NCBI GenBank assembly: GCA_947500445.1 | Contig: CANMSB010000007.1 | Span: 1 to 64,000 of the forward strand | Source of the DNA: an uncultured Flavobacteriaceae bacterium | Lineage (GTDB): Bacteria > Bacteroidota > Bacteroidia > Flavobacteriales > Flavobacteriaceae | Length of the DNA stretch: 64,000 bases | Reading direction: 5' to 3' | Shown here: positions 53,826 through 63,095 of the stretch, piece after piece | Layout: every line of letters begins with the position of its first letter | How positions within the stretch are numbered: the first letter of the stretch is position 1 | Notes under the pieces: model-generated | The model's input: the letters and a program-made list of their open reading frames with translations, nothing else | Databases searched by the model: none | What the model was told of the DNA's origin: nothing | Translations under genes and position numbers: made by a program

Positions 53826-53852
53826 TACCATTTCAACATTAAAGTGATGTGA
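53822..53852. repeat. Dispersed palindrome, degenerate copy after the GNAT gene
   Basis: It begins at the stop codon with TTAATACCATTT and continues with the loop CAACATT, but the second arm is degenerate (AAAGTGATGT). Confidence 0.5.
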
Positions 53853-53863
53853 GCATATCCTTC

Positions 53864-54628
53864 CTAAACCTTTTTTACGTGTTTGATCTGGCTCTTTAAT
53901 TCGTCCATCGATTCCTGAAGCTGACGTAATAGGCCTTTGTCGGTCGTAGCGTCCAAACTGAAAGTAATCTTACTATTGACTTCCCATAGTTCCTGCATTT
54001 GAAATGGTTTTATTTCGTAAGGAGGGTAATTGGGATTCAATGAAATTAGGGTAACATTGTTTGAATTGGGTTTTCGCTCAATTTTTTTGACCAGCACGGC
54101 ATCTTCCAACACCACCACATACATCTTGTTCGCACTGACATAATCGATGTGTTCGACACCACGCGCCAGGACCCAGTCTCCAGGTTTTAGGTTGGGATAC
54201 ATGCTATCACCCTCTACCTGAAATCCACGATAAGTGGCATTTCTAAATTCCGGTATGGGTAGATCGAAGGCGGGCAATTGTCGGTACCAACTGGTATCCT
54301 GAATGTTTTGTGGATAGCCAGCGGCCGCTTTCGCATTGACCAGTACCATATTTTCATTTTCAGAGGCATCGACGGTCACTACCTTTGGTATAACGTTGAT
54401 ATTGGTCGGTTGTAGGTATTTTTCCTCGCTATCACCGAAAAGCCAGAGCGGATTTACCTTGAACTGTTTTAAAAGCTCGGTAACCACTTTTCCGGAAAGT
54501 TTTGTACGCCCCCTTTCAATATCGGCCGTGGTACTGGAAATGCCCAGAACTTTTGCAAACTCCACTTGGGTGTATCCCAAATCTCGCCGTATATCGATAA
54601 AACGCTTTAATATCAGTTCATTTTCCAT
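53864..54628 (-). CDS. S24 (LexA/CI-type) self-cleaving transcriptional regulator
   Basis: This 254-aa protein has an N-terminal helix-turn-helix (TQVEFAKVLGISSTTADIERG) and a C-terminal S24 peptidase domain. The nucleophile Ser142 is in VEGDSMYPNLKPGDW, the general-base Lys is 181 or 182 (VLVKKIE), and an Ala-Gly cleavage site is in KAAAGYP (Ala103-Gly104). This is the full LexA/CI machinery, so DNA damage via RecA may trigger release. MENELIL is chosen as start because the three operator-like sites lie just upstream. It is divergent from the DNA-repair pair. Confidence 0.9.
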   Translation of the reverse strand: MENELILKRFIDIRRDLGYTQVEFAKVLGISSTTADIERGRTKLSGKVVTELLKQFKVNPLWLFGDSEEKYLQPTNINVIPKVVTVDASENENMVLVNAKAAAGYPQNIQDTSWYRQLPAFDLPIPEFRNATYRGFQVEGDSMYPNLKPGDWVLARGVEHIDYVSANKMYVVVLEDAVLVKKIERKPNSNNVTLISLNPNYPPYEIKPFQMQELWEVNSKITFSLDATTDKGLLRQLQESMDELKSQIKHVKKV

Positions 54629-54666
54629 ATGTCTGTGATGTTGCAACCTTTCAAATATACGAATTA

Positions 54667-54720
54667 TGGAATATATCCAAAATTTAATTGGAATATTTCC
54701 ATTATTAGGAATATTTCCAT
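54667..54720. promoter_or_regulatory. Three operator-like near-palindromes between the regulator and the DNA-repair pair
   Basis: Three copies of TGGAATATWTCCA-like palindromes lie at 54667-54679 (TGGAATATATCCA), 54689-54701 (TGGAATATTTCCA) and 54707-54719 (AGGAATATTTCCA). They are spaced about 18-22 bases apart and sit between two divergent starts (54628 and 54740). This is typical of a multi-operator autoregulated switch for the S24 regulator. Confidence 0.72.
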
Positions 54721-54739
54721 ATTTTTGGATTATATACTT

Positions 54740-56011
54740 ATGACCATGTCCTTTGAACGTATCCGAGAGAAACTGAACATATTGGCCGATGCGGCCAAAT
54801 ACGATGTCTCCTGCTCTAGCAGCGGCAGCCAGCGTACCAACAAGAACAAGGGGCTCGGTAATAGTACCGGCATGGGTATTTGTCATAGCTACGCCGAAGA
54901 TGGACGCTGTATTTCCCTATTAAAAATACTGCTCACCAACCACTGCATCTTTGATTGCGCTTACTGTGTTACCCGAAAGAGCAATGATGTACAGCGTGCG
55001 GCCTTTAAAATTCAAGAGGTGGTCGACCTCACGATCAATTTCTATCGACGAAACTACATCGAAGGGCTTTTTTTAAGTTCCGGAATATTCAAAAGCCCTG
55101 ACTATACCATGGAACGGCTGGTAAGGGTTGCCAAAAAATTGCGATTGGAGGAAAATTTTAATGGTTATATCCACTTAAAATCCATTCCCGGTGCCAGTGA
55201 TGAATTGATGTACGAAGCGGGACTGTATGCCGATAGGCTTTCCGTAAATATCGAGATTCCCACGATTTCCGGGCTTCGATTACTGGCCCCGGACAAACAA
55301 CACGAGGACTTTACCAAACCCATGTTAGCGGTGAAAAATGGAATAGACCGGTACCGCTCCGAAAAAAAAATCATTCGCAGCACACCGACTTATGCCCCAG
55401 CAGGGCAAAGTACACAAATGATCGTTGGGGCCACAGGTGAAACCGATAAGGATATCATGTATTCGGCCACCCACTATTACAAAACCTACAAAATGAAGCG
55501 GGTGTATTATTCAGGATACGTACCCGTAGCCGAAGACAGTAGGCTTCCCAGTATTGGCTCAAAAGTTCCCATGCTTCGGGAAAACAGATTGTACCAGACC
55601 GATTGGTTGCTGCGTTTTTACGGTTTTAACGTCACGGAACTACTAAACGACCAACACCCCAACTTGGATGTCGATGTCGACCCCAAACTAGGTTGGGCAT
55701 TGCGGAACCTACAGCACTTCCCTGTCGATATCAATACCGCGGACAAAAGAACCTTGGCCCGTGTTCCGGGAATTGGGATGTTGTCCGTAAATAAAATTAT
55801 TCAGGCAAGGCGTTTTCGGCCGTTGCATTGGGAACACCTGAAAAAAATAGGTATTGCCATGAACAGGGCCAAGTATTTTATCGTTTGCAACGCAAACCAC
55901 TGGTACCATAAGGACATGGACGCCCTTACCCTCAAAGGCCTAATCCTTAAAACTTCGCAAGGGAAGTTTCGAAAAAATTATAGTACCCAATTACAATTAT
56001 TTAATGAATAG
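54740..56011 (+). CDS. Putative DNA modification/repair radical SAM protein
   Basis: This 423-aa radical SAM enzyme has the 4Fe-4S motif NHCIFDCAYC (Cys69, Cys73, Cys76) and a C-terminal helix-hairpin-helix segment (FPVDINTADKRTLARVPGIG) suggesting DNA binding. I recall the family TIGR03916 as a DNA-repair or modification radical SAM family paired with TIGR03915. ATG at 54740 is chosen as the first in-frame Met after the operators. It overlaps the next gene start by eight bases, and the promoter region carries the S24 operators. Confidence 0.88.
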   Translation: MTMSFERIREKLNILADAAKYDVSCSSSGSQRTNKNKGLGNSTGMGICHSYAEDGRCISLLKILLTNHCIFDCAYCVTRKSNDVQRAAFKIQEVVDLTINFYRRNYIEGLFLSSGIFKSPDYTMERLVRVAKKLRLEENFNGYIHLKSIPGASDELMYEAGLYADRLSVNIEIPTISGLRLLAPDKQHEDFTKPMLAVKNGIDRYRSEKKIIRSTPTYAPAGQSTQMIVGATGETDKDIMYSATHYYKTYKMKRVYYSGYVPVAEDSRLPSIGSKVPMLRENRLYQTDWLLRFYGFNVTELLNDQHPNLDVDVDPKLGWALRNLQHFPVDINTADKRTLARVPGIGMLSVNKIIQARRFRPLHWEHLKKIGIAMNRAKYFIVCNANHWYHKDMDALTLKGLILKTSQGKFRKNYSTQLQLFNE

Positions 56012-56825
56012 GGATCCACTAGCTATGGCAATCCGAAACGATATGACAATGGAAACGGCAACAACTTTAATATATGACGGAAGTTTCAACGGTTTTTTAA
56101 CCACCGTATTTAAGGCGTTCGAAGAACGGTTACACATTGCGGACATCCAAAAAAACAGCATCGGCCAAAATGGGCTGTTTTCAAAAACCGAAACCGTTTT
56201 TACCCAGATGGACAAAGCCAAAAGGGTCTGGAACGGTATTCGAAATAAAAGCAATTCCGCCATCAAACGTATCTACTTCGCTTATTTGAGTGGACATAAG
56301 GGTATTGAGGTATTGCTTTACCGCTACATTCAGGGGCTGTTCCAAAAAGACGGTGGAATCTCGGGAGATTTTTCCAATGACCTATACCTAAAAATAAGTC
56401 AACTTGCCAAAAGTGTAGGGCGTGAAAAACATCGAATGGAAGCATTTGTGCGCTTTCAGTATACGCAAGATGGAATATACTTTGCCAATATTGAACCAGA
56501 TTTTGATGTGCTTCCCCTAATATCGAAACACTTTAAGTCGCGCTACGCGGATCAGGAATGGATCATTTATGACATAAAACGTTCCTATGGGCTGTATTAC
56601 AACCTGAAATCCGTTGAAATTATTTCACTGGACCTAAAGGAAATCCATGCGAACAGTATTCTAAAAAGCAGTGTGTTTTCAGAAACGGAATACCACTATC
56701 AGCAGCTATGGAACGACTATTTCAGGAGCACCAATATCAAATCGCGCATCAACAAAAAATTGCATGTACAACATGTTCCAAAACGTTATTGGAAATATTT
56801 AAGCGAGAAAAAAGAAGCCGTGTAA
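56004..56825 (+). CDS. TIGR03915-family (DUF4130) putative DNA repair protein
   Basis: This 273-aa protein starts TTLIYDGSFNGFLTTVFKAFEERL and contains the DUF4130 pattern (EKHRMEAFVRFQ; PDFDVLPLISKHF; WIIYDIKRSYGLYY). It is the usual partner of the radical SAM protein encoded just before, overlapping it by eight bases. It may be a uracil-DNA-glycosylase-like or repair subunit; the exact chemistry is not established. Both genes likely respond to the divergent S24 regulator. Confidence 0.88.
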   Translation: MNRDPLAMAIRNDMTMETATTLIYDGSFNGFLTTVFKAFEERLHIADIQKNSIGQNGLFSKTETVFTQMDKAKRVWNGIRNKSNSAIKRIYFAYLSGHKGIEVLLYRYIQGLFQKDGGISGDFSNDLYLKISQLAKSVGREKHRMEAFVRFQYTQDGIYFANIEPDFDVLPLISKHFKSRYADQEWIIYDIKRSYGLYYNLKSVEIISLDLKEIHANSILKSSVFSETEYHYQQLWNDYFRSTNIKSRINKKLHVQHVPKRYWKYLSEKKEAV

Positions 56826-56882
56826 GAGAATGGTCAAGAACGATCCGGGTATGCTCCTACGCTGTTGAAAAGTGACGAAACC

Positions 56883-57794
56883 TTATTTTGGGGCTTTGTA
56901 AGCGTTTATTTTATCAAAAAAATCTTCTAACATATTATCCGCATCAATATCCTTATAGTAAAAGATTTCCCTGCCCCCATTATCCTTGGAAGTCATTATG
57001 ATTGTCTCCGTTGCCCATTCAGGGTGGAGAAAAGCATCGATAATCGCCAGGTCCCAGATGGTCCTTACCGCTCTACCCCCATCAACATGATCGTCCCATA
57101 TTTTGAGCAGAAAATCACCGAGTTTTTGCCCTTTAAGCCTTGCTTTGGTAGTATCATAATCGAATGTCATCTTGGAGGCGACATTGACAGGAATCACATG
57201 CATTTCAACCTCGGAAAAGAGAAGATGGGTAAGCGCATACTGATCCATGGCACAGTTAAAGTCGTTTCGGCCCAATACCCCTTTTTCAAAATCATAACTG
57301 CTACCCAACCAATATAGCCGTATTTTTTCGGCTATTTCAGGTTCCATAAACACGGCAGAGGCAACATTTGTAAGTGCTCCCAGGGCAATAAGGTTCAAAC
57401 GTTCGCCATCCTTCATTCTGTTGGCCTGGTCGATTATCTCGTTTGCGGCGGCCGAATATTGGGCCCTGTTCCCCCAATCGTACATTCTTGCCATAGCTCC
57501 CCTATTGGTCTTTACCGACAAGCCCATAGTTCCCAAAAGCATTTGATTCAAACGATGACTGTCCTCCATCGATTTTGGGGTAGACCAATGACTGTTTTGC
57601 CATTGGGCGGCGTTCAGGGCCAAAACCGACACCGACGAATCCATTAAAATACGAGATAGGGCAAATAGATCATCTACTTCATTTGCGGTATCGGCGTCCA
57701 AAAGAACTGTGGTTTTTGATTGTGCCCAATTTTGAGTGCCAAAATGAAGCATCAAAAATAAAACCGTCAAACGTAGTAATCGTGTATTTTTCAT
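56883..57794 (-). CDS. Exported nucleoside hydrolase-like protein
   Basis: This 303-aa protein has a signal peptide (LFLMLHFGTQNWAQ) and the nucleoside-hydrolase metal site LLDADTANEVDDLFAL. A later NDFNCAMDQYAL fits the family's Asp-rich ligand. It may hydrolyse nucleosides in the periplasm. The start MKNTRLL is preferred over an earlier one (57851) because of the signal-peptide position. Some homologues are fused to other modules; none is seen here. Confidence 0.85.
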   Translation of the reverse strand: MKNTRLLRLTVLFLMLHFGTQNWAQSKTTVLLDADTANEVDDLFALSRILMDSSVSVLALNAAQWQNSHWSTPKSMEDSHRLNQMLLGTMGLSVKTNRGAMARMYDWGNRAQYSAAANEIIDQANRMKDGERLNLIALGALTNVASAVFMEPEIAEKIRLYWLGSSYDFEKGVLGRNDFNCAMDQYALTHLLFSEVEMHVIPVNVASKMTFDYDTTKARLKGQKLGDFLLKIWDDHVDGGRAVRTIWDLAIIDAFLHPEWATETIIMTSKDNGGREIFYYKDIDADNMLEDFFDKINAYKAPK

Positions 57795-58140
57795 TTTCCG
57801 TTGGTTTTGGACCGAATTTAAAAAAATAGATCGTGTTTCTACCGTAACCACATCAGAAAAAGCCGGTTTTATAGAGCAGATTTTTTTTTGTCCTTAAATA
57901 CCGTTCTCCGACAATTGCCCCAACCATTGTCCATTGCTAGTAACGTCCGATGACGAACGCAGTAAAACACCTGTTTCAATTTCAGTTGTTGTAGTAAACC
58001 TAACAGTACATCAAAGGGCAAACAGCAGTCATTTATAAATATAGCTCAGCCTCCCGGTATCCCGGTATCCCTTTTTCCCTAAATACCGTCCATCTCCTTA
58101 AAAAACAGGGTACTACTTTTGGTCCTATGAATGTATAATT
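57795..58140. other. Non-coding interval with tandem repeat before the L,D-transpeptidase gene
   Basis: 346 bases. It contains tandem repeats of CCCGGTAT (near 58052-58070) and a clean -7 element TACTTTTG (58114-58121). An ATG at 58127 begins a four-codon frame that stops at once, followed by the real ATG at 58141. TAAATACCGT-like words recur near 57895 and 58080. No longer coding sequence is supported. Confidence 0.5.
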
Positions 58141-58770
58141 ATGGGAAAGAACAGGGCGTATTGGTTGATCGGAGTCGTTTTAACGGCCCTTGTGGTGCTT
58201 ACGTTTTACTATAAACAAGAGTTTGAACAAAACAAGGGTATTGCATCAAATGCAAAACCTGATGTCCATAGCGACAGCGTAAAAACGGTTACTCTAAAAA
58301 AACTCTTGGACAGTGTTTATTCCCATGGCGAAACACTAAAAATAAAAATCGATAAAAGTGAGCTCACCTTACAGTTGCTTGCCGATAGTTTGGTTATTCG
58401 GGAGTATCCCATAGTATTGGGCACCGACCCTGTAGCTGATAAACGAATGCAAGGCGATCGGGCAACTCCGGAAGGAGATTTTAAGGTACGTGCCTTTTAC
58501 CCGCACAAATCATGGTCAAAATTTATTTGGATAGACTACCCTACCGCGGAATCCTATCGCAAGCACCGGGCCGCCAAAGCTGAAGGTACCATACCAAAAA
58601 ACGCGAGTATTGGTGGGGAAATCGGAATTCATGGCGTCCCGAACAACAATAATCGATTGATAGCCGAAAAGCAACACTGGACCTGGGGCTGCATTTCAAT
58701 GACCAACCCGGACGTAGAAGAACTTTTCACCATCGTTTACGAGGGAATGCCGATTACAATTGTCCCTTGA
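58141..58770 (+). CDS. L,D-transpeptidase (YkuD domain)
   Basis: This 209-aa membrane-anchored protein (N-terminal helix near residues 7-25) has a YkuD domain ending in the catalytic block IGIHGVPNN...WTWGCISM, with Cys as nucleophile and the His upstream. It may form 3-3 peptidoglycan crosslinks or attach lipoproteins. WGCISM replaces the usual SHGCIRL, a tolerated variant. The convergent neighbour ends six bases later. Confidence 0.9.
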   Translation: MGKNRAYWLIGVVLTALVVLTFYYKQEFEQNKGIASNAKPDVHSDSVKTVTLKKLLDSVYSHGETLKIKIDKSELTLQLLADSLVIREYPIVLGTDPVADKRMQGDRATPEGDFKVRAFYPHKSWSKFIWIDYPTAESYRKHRAAKAEGTIPKNASIGGEIGIHGVPNNNNRLIAEKQHWTWGCISMTNPDVEELFTIVYEGMPITIVP

Positions 58771-58776
58771 GGCGTT

Positions 58777-59307
58777 TTATTTAGTGCTACGTTCCCCTAC
58801 AAAGAAATCCCCTTGACTCTTGAAGAGAACATTAAAAGTGGTTAAACTGCCGTAAATACGGGTAATGTACTGTTGTAAGTCTACCTTTTCACTATCGTCC
58901 AACTGTTTGCTGGAATTGATTTTTTGTTCCATAACACGTATTCGGTCGCGGACCATTACAATTTTATGAAAAAAAGTGGCGATCGGAATTTCCTTGGCCG
59001 ATAAATTACCATCTCCAGGTTGCAATACCAAACTCCCGTTCTTCCACTTGTCCGCTATCGGCGTCAAAGAACTTGCATCGCTCCATTTTCTTAAAATACC
59101 GATCAACGATTGTTCCACCTCGGAAAAACTGATGGTATCGACTTCATCCGTAACCGCCTCTAAAACCTCAAAATCACTGTCGATGGCAATGGTCTCCAAA
59201 CCGCTATCTATAAAAGTAACCCAATAGTGTTCGGAAGTTACATTGGTTACCACCCCTTTTCCATGGTCGGCGTGCGCGATCCTTGACCCGATTCCTAATA
59301 TTTGCAT
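58777..59307 (-). CDS. Hypothetical protein with KOW/tudor-like N-terminus
   Basis: This 176-aa cytosolic protein begins MQILGIGSRIAHADHGKGVV, which resembles the small SH3-like barrel at the C-terminus of UvrD-type helicases and CarD-like proteins. The rest is helical without catalytic motifs (SEVEQSLIGILRKW; IRVMEQKINSSKQ). Flavobacterial homologues appear common, but I know no function. It is divergent from uvrA, with about 200 bases between. Confidence 0.6.
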   Translation of the reverse strand: MQILGIGSRIAHADHGKGVVTNVTSEHYWVTFIDSGLETIAIDSDFEVLEAVTDEVDTISFSEVEQSLIGILRKWSDASSLTPIADKWKNGSLVLQPGDGNLSAKEIPIATFFHKIVMVRDRIRVMEQKINSSKQLDDSEKVDLQQYITRIYGSLTTFNVLFKSQGDFFVGERSTK

Positions 59308-59510
59308 GTTGTTGGTTTAATTTTACCACGAAGTTATAGGCTACATTTCAATTAACAAAGTTATAAGTATGGACGGTTTAATTTTTAACGGTCAAAATTG
59401 TAACTTCGCCACTTTGCTTTGAAAGGAAGATAACTAGGCGGTTGTGTGGTGTTATCCACACGCTTTTTGCCTTTTTGGTCCGTTCCGGAAGCATTAGGAA
59501 ATACCAACAG

Positions 59511-62348
59511 ATGCAAATGATCGACTACGAAGAGAATATCGAGGTCAAGGGCGCGAGGGTCCATAATCTTAAAAACATCGATGTTACCATACCACGGGAA
59601 AAACTAGTGGTCATAACCGGATTGTCCGGAAGTGGAAAGTCTTCCCTGGCGTTCGATACCATTTATGCCGAAGGGCAACGACGCTATATCGAGACGTTTT
59701 CGGCCTATGCCCGGCAGTTTCTTGGTGGGCTCGAGCGACCGGACGTTGATAAAATAGACGGACTGTCCCCCGTAATCGCTATCGAACAAAAAACGACTTC
59801 AAAATCGCCACGGTCCACCGTAGGTACCATTACCGAGATTTATGACTTTTTAAGGCTGCTTTTTGCCCGAGCGGGAGATGCCTATAGCTATAACACCGGA
59901 GAAAAAATGGTGAGCTACAGCGACGACCAGATACGGGAACTTATCATAAGCGCTTACGACAACAAAAAAATCAATATTCTAGCACCCATCATCAAATCGC
60001 GAAAGGGCCATTATAGGGAACTCTTCGAGCAAATTGGAAAGCAAGGCTTTGTAAAGGTACGCGTAGACGGTAAAATTGTAGATATCGTCAAGGGAATGAA
60101 GGTCGATCGCTACAAAACGCATGATATTGAGATCGTAATCGATAGGCTCAAGGTTTCGGAGACCGAAGAGTTGGGAAAACGTTTGGGCGAAACCATTAAT
60201 ACCGCCATGTACAGTGGCAACAATGTATTGATGGTTCTAGAAGAAGGAACTACGGAACCCCGGTATTTTAGCCGAGACCTCATGTGCCCTACCACCGGCA
60301 TTTCCTATCCCGCCCCGGAACCGAATACCTTTTCTTTCAACTCTCCCAAGGGAATGTGCCCCCATTGCAATGGATTGGGACATGTGTACGAAGTGAACGA
60401 ACAAAAGATATTTCCAAACAAACAGTTATCCATTAAGGCCGGGGGAATAGCGCCCCTTGGCGCCTTTAAAAAATCGTGGGCGTTCAAGCAAATCGAAACC
60501 ATAGGCCAACGCTACGGTTTCAAACTTTCCGACCCTATAGATGCTATTCCGGACGAGGCCATTGAAGTGCTTTTGCGCGGCGGCCATGAGGTATTCGAAG
60601 TAGATTCGAAGACCTTGGGCGTAAAACGCAACTACAAAATCGACTACGAGGGCATTTCCAATTTCATAAAAAATCAATTCGATCAGGCCGATTCCACTTC
60701 CATAAAACGCTGGGCGAAAGAATATATGGATCGTGTGGTCTGCCCCACCTGTAATGGGTCACGACTCCGTAAGGAATCGCTCAATTTTAAAATTGGGACC
60801 AAAAACATTGCGGAATTGGCACATCTTGATATTGCCGAGCTTGCCGATTTTTTTGACCATCTGGAAAAAAACCTATCGGGTAATCAAAAAAAGATAGCGG
60901 AAGAAATTGTAAAGGAAATTCGTACCAGGATTCGGTTCCTTTTGGATGTGGGCCTGGACTACCTTTCGCTTAACCGGAGTTCCAAATCGCTTTCTGGCGG
61001 CGAGGCACAGCGTATTCGTTTGGCCACACAAATAGGTTCGCAACTCGTGGGAGTGCTCTATATTTTGGACGAACCGAGTATCGGGCTGCACCAACGGGAC
61101 AATGAACGACTGATCCGGTCGTTGGAATCGTTACGGGATATCGGAAACTCCGTAATTGTTGTCGAACATGACAGGGACATGATCGAAAGAGCCGACCATG
61201 TCATCGATATTGGGCCAAAAGCGGGGAAATACGGCGGCAAAATCATTTCCGAGGGTACCCCAAAAGAATTAAGGGACTACGAAACGCTTACCGCAGCGTA
61301 TATTACCGGAACGAAACAGATCGAGGTTCCGGCAAAACGGAGAAAAGGAAACGGTAAAAAAATTACCCTTTCGGGATGTACGGGGAACAACCTAAAAAAC
61401 GTGACGGTTCATTTTCCCTTAGGCCAAATGATCGGGGTGACCGGGGTATCGGGCAGCGGTAAGTCGACCTTGATCAATGAAACGCTATACCCCATAATGA
61501 ACGCGCATTATTTTAACGGGGTAAAAAAACCGATGCCCTATAAAAAAATAAAGGGATTGGAACATGTGGATAAGGTTATCGACATCAACCAATCGCCCAT
61601 TGGGCGTACCCCAAGAAGCAATCCGGCCACCTATACCGGGGTTTTCAGCGAAATTAGGGCGCTTTTTACCAAAACTCCCGAAGCGGCGATACGCGGCTAT
61701 AAACCGGGAAGGTTCAGTTTTAATGTTAAGGGGGGGCGCTGTGAAACCTGCCAAGGAGGAGGCCTCCGGGTTATTGAAATGAATTTTTTACCCGATGTGT
61801 ATGTGGAGTGCGAAACCTGTCATGGAAAACGGTTCAATAGGGAAACCTTGGAAATACGGTATAAGGGCAAATCCATATCGGATGTTTTAGAGATGACCAT
61901 AAACGATGCAGTTGCCTTTTTTGAGAACATACCCAAAATACATCGGAAACTAAAAACCATTCAGGACGTCGGTCTCGGCTATATTTCGCTCGGGCAGCAG
62001 TCGACAACGCTTTCGGGAGGAGAGGCGCAGCGAATAAAATTGGCGACCGAACTTTCCAAACGCGATACCGGCAACACTTTTTACATACTGGACGAACCTA
62101 CTACAGGGCTTCATTTTGAAGATATTCGTGTTTTAATGGAAGTTTTGAACCGTTTGGTAGACAAAGGGAATACCATTTTGGTCATCGAACATAATATGGA
62201 CGTGATAAAAATGGCCGATCACATTATCGATATCGGTTATGAAGGCGGCCGTGGTGGCGGAATGATCGTCGCCGAAGGATCACCGGAAAAGGTAGCGAAA
62301 GATACCAGAAGTTACACGGCAAAATTTTTAAAGAGGGAGTTGGTATAA
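59511..62348 (+). CDS. uvrA: Excinuclease ABC subunit A
   Basis: This 945-aa protein has two ATPase modules with Walker [13 protein letters not shown] and [13 protein letters not shown], the signature loops [12 protein letters not shown] and [12 protein letters not shown], and zinc fingers ([28 protein letters not shown]). It detects bulky DNA damage for nucleotide excision repair. The start ATG at 59511 fits homologues; an in-frame TTG at 59442 is rejected. A possible -7 element TAACTTCG (59401-59408) lies upstream. Confidence 0.97.
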   Translation: MQMIDYEENIEVKGARVHNLKNIDVTIPREKLVVITGLSGSGKSSLAFDTIYAEGQRRYIETFSAYARQFLGGLERPDVDKIDGLSPVIAIEQKTTSKSPRSTVGTITEIYDFLRLLFARAGDAYSYNTGEKMVSYSDDQIRELIISAYDNKKINILAPIIKSRKGHYRELFEQIGKQGFVKVRVDGKIVDIVKGMKVDRYKTHDIEIVIDRLKVSETEELGKRLGETINTAMYSGNNVLMVLEEGTTEPRYFSRDLMCPTTGISYPAPEPNTFSFNSPKGMCPHCNGLGHVYEVNEQKIFPNKQLSIKAGGIAPLGAFKKSWAFKQIETIGQRYGFKLSDPIDAIPDEAIEVLLRGGHEVFEVDSKTLGVKRNYKIDYEGISNFIKNQFDQADSTSIKRWAKEYMDRVVCPTCNGSRLRKESLNFKIGTKNIAELAHLDIAELADFFDHLEKNLSGNQKKIAEEIVKEIRTRIRFLLDVGLDYLSLNRSSKSLSGGEAQRIRLATQIGSQLVGVLYILDEPSIGLHQRDNERLIRSLESLRDIGNSVIVVEHDRDMIERADHVIDIGPKAGKYGGKIISEGTPKELRDYETLTAAYITGTKQIEVPAKRRKGNGKKITLSGCTGNNLKNVTVHFPLGQMIGVTGVSGSGKSTLINETLYPIMNAHYFNGVKKPMPYKKIKGLEHVDKVIDINQSPIGRTPRSNPATYTGVFSEIRALFTKTPEAAIRGYKPGRFSFNVKGGRCETCQGGGLRVIEMNFLPDVYVECETCHGKRFNRETLEIRYKGKSISDVLEMTINDAVAFFENIPKIHRKLKTIQDVGLGYISLGQQSTTLSGGEAQRIKLATELSKRDTGNTFYILDEPTTGLHFEDIRVLMEVLNRLVDKGNTILVIEHNMDVIKMADHIIDIGYEGGRGGGMIVAEGSPEKVAKDTRSYTAKFLKRELV

Positions 62349-62393
62349 CTCCTATGAATCCGTAAAAAACAACTCAGAACAATAGCATAAAAA

Positions 62394-63080
62394 ATGAGAA
62401 ACGAAAAACATCACAAAGGATGGAACGAACTAAAAACCAATGACTCTTGGGCGATCTTCAAGATTATGGGAGAGTTTGTAAACGGTTTTGAACGCATGAG
62501 CACTATTGGCCCTTGCGTTTCAATATTCGGTTCTGCCCGAACAAAGGAGGACGCGCCTTATTATAAGTTAGCGGTAGATATTGCCAAAGGCATTTCCGAA
62601 GCAGGATATGGGGTAATTACCGGTGGTGGCCCAGGTATTATGGAAGCAGGGAACAGAGGTGCCCATCAGGCCGGCGGTACCTCGGTAGGTCTGAACATTG
62701 ACCTTCCCTTCGAACAACATGACAATCCGTATATCGACGGTGATAAAAGCCTTGATTTTGATTACTTTTTTGTGCGTAAGGTAATGTTCGTGAAATATTC
62801 ACAGGGCTTTGTTGTCATGCCCGGTGGTTTTGGTACGCTCGATGAGCTTTTTGAAGCCATAACCTTGATCCAAACCTACAAAATAGAAAAATTTCCAATT
62901 ATTTTGGTCGGTACCACCTTCTGGTCGGGACTAATGGATTGGATCAAAAATACGATGTTGACCGAGGGAAACATCAGTCCCGAAGATTTGGATTTGATCC
63001 ATTTGGTGGATACCAAGGAGGAGGTTGTGGAAATCATCGACTCTTTTTACAAGGGCCACCTGTTGAGTCCGAATTTCTAA
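62394..63080 (+). CDS. LOG-family protein (lysine-decarboxylase-like Rossmann fold)
   Basis: This 228-aa protein has the LOG-family motifs GGGPGIMEAGNRGA and PGGFGTLDELFE, which bind AMP-like ligands. Homologues cleave cytokinin ribotides or related nucleotide monophosphates; here the substrate is unknown. It lies 45 bases after uvrA and may share its transcript. Confidence 0.92.
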   Translation: MRNEKHHKGWNELKTNDSWAIFKIMGEFVNGFERMSTIGPCVSIFGSARTKEDAPYYKLAVDIAKGISEAGYGVITGGGPGIMEAGNRGAHQAGGTSVGLNIDLPFEQHDNPYIDGDKSLDFDYFFVRKVMFVKYSQGFVVMPGGFGTLDELFEAITLIQTYKIEKFPIILVGTTFWSGLMDWIKNTMLTEGNISPEDLDLIHLVDTKEEVVEIIDSFYKGHLLSPNF

Positions 63081-63095
63081 TTTTAAGTTTCCCCC

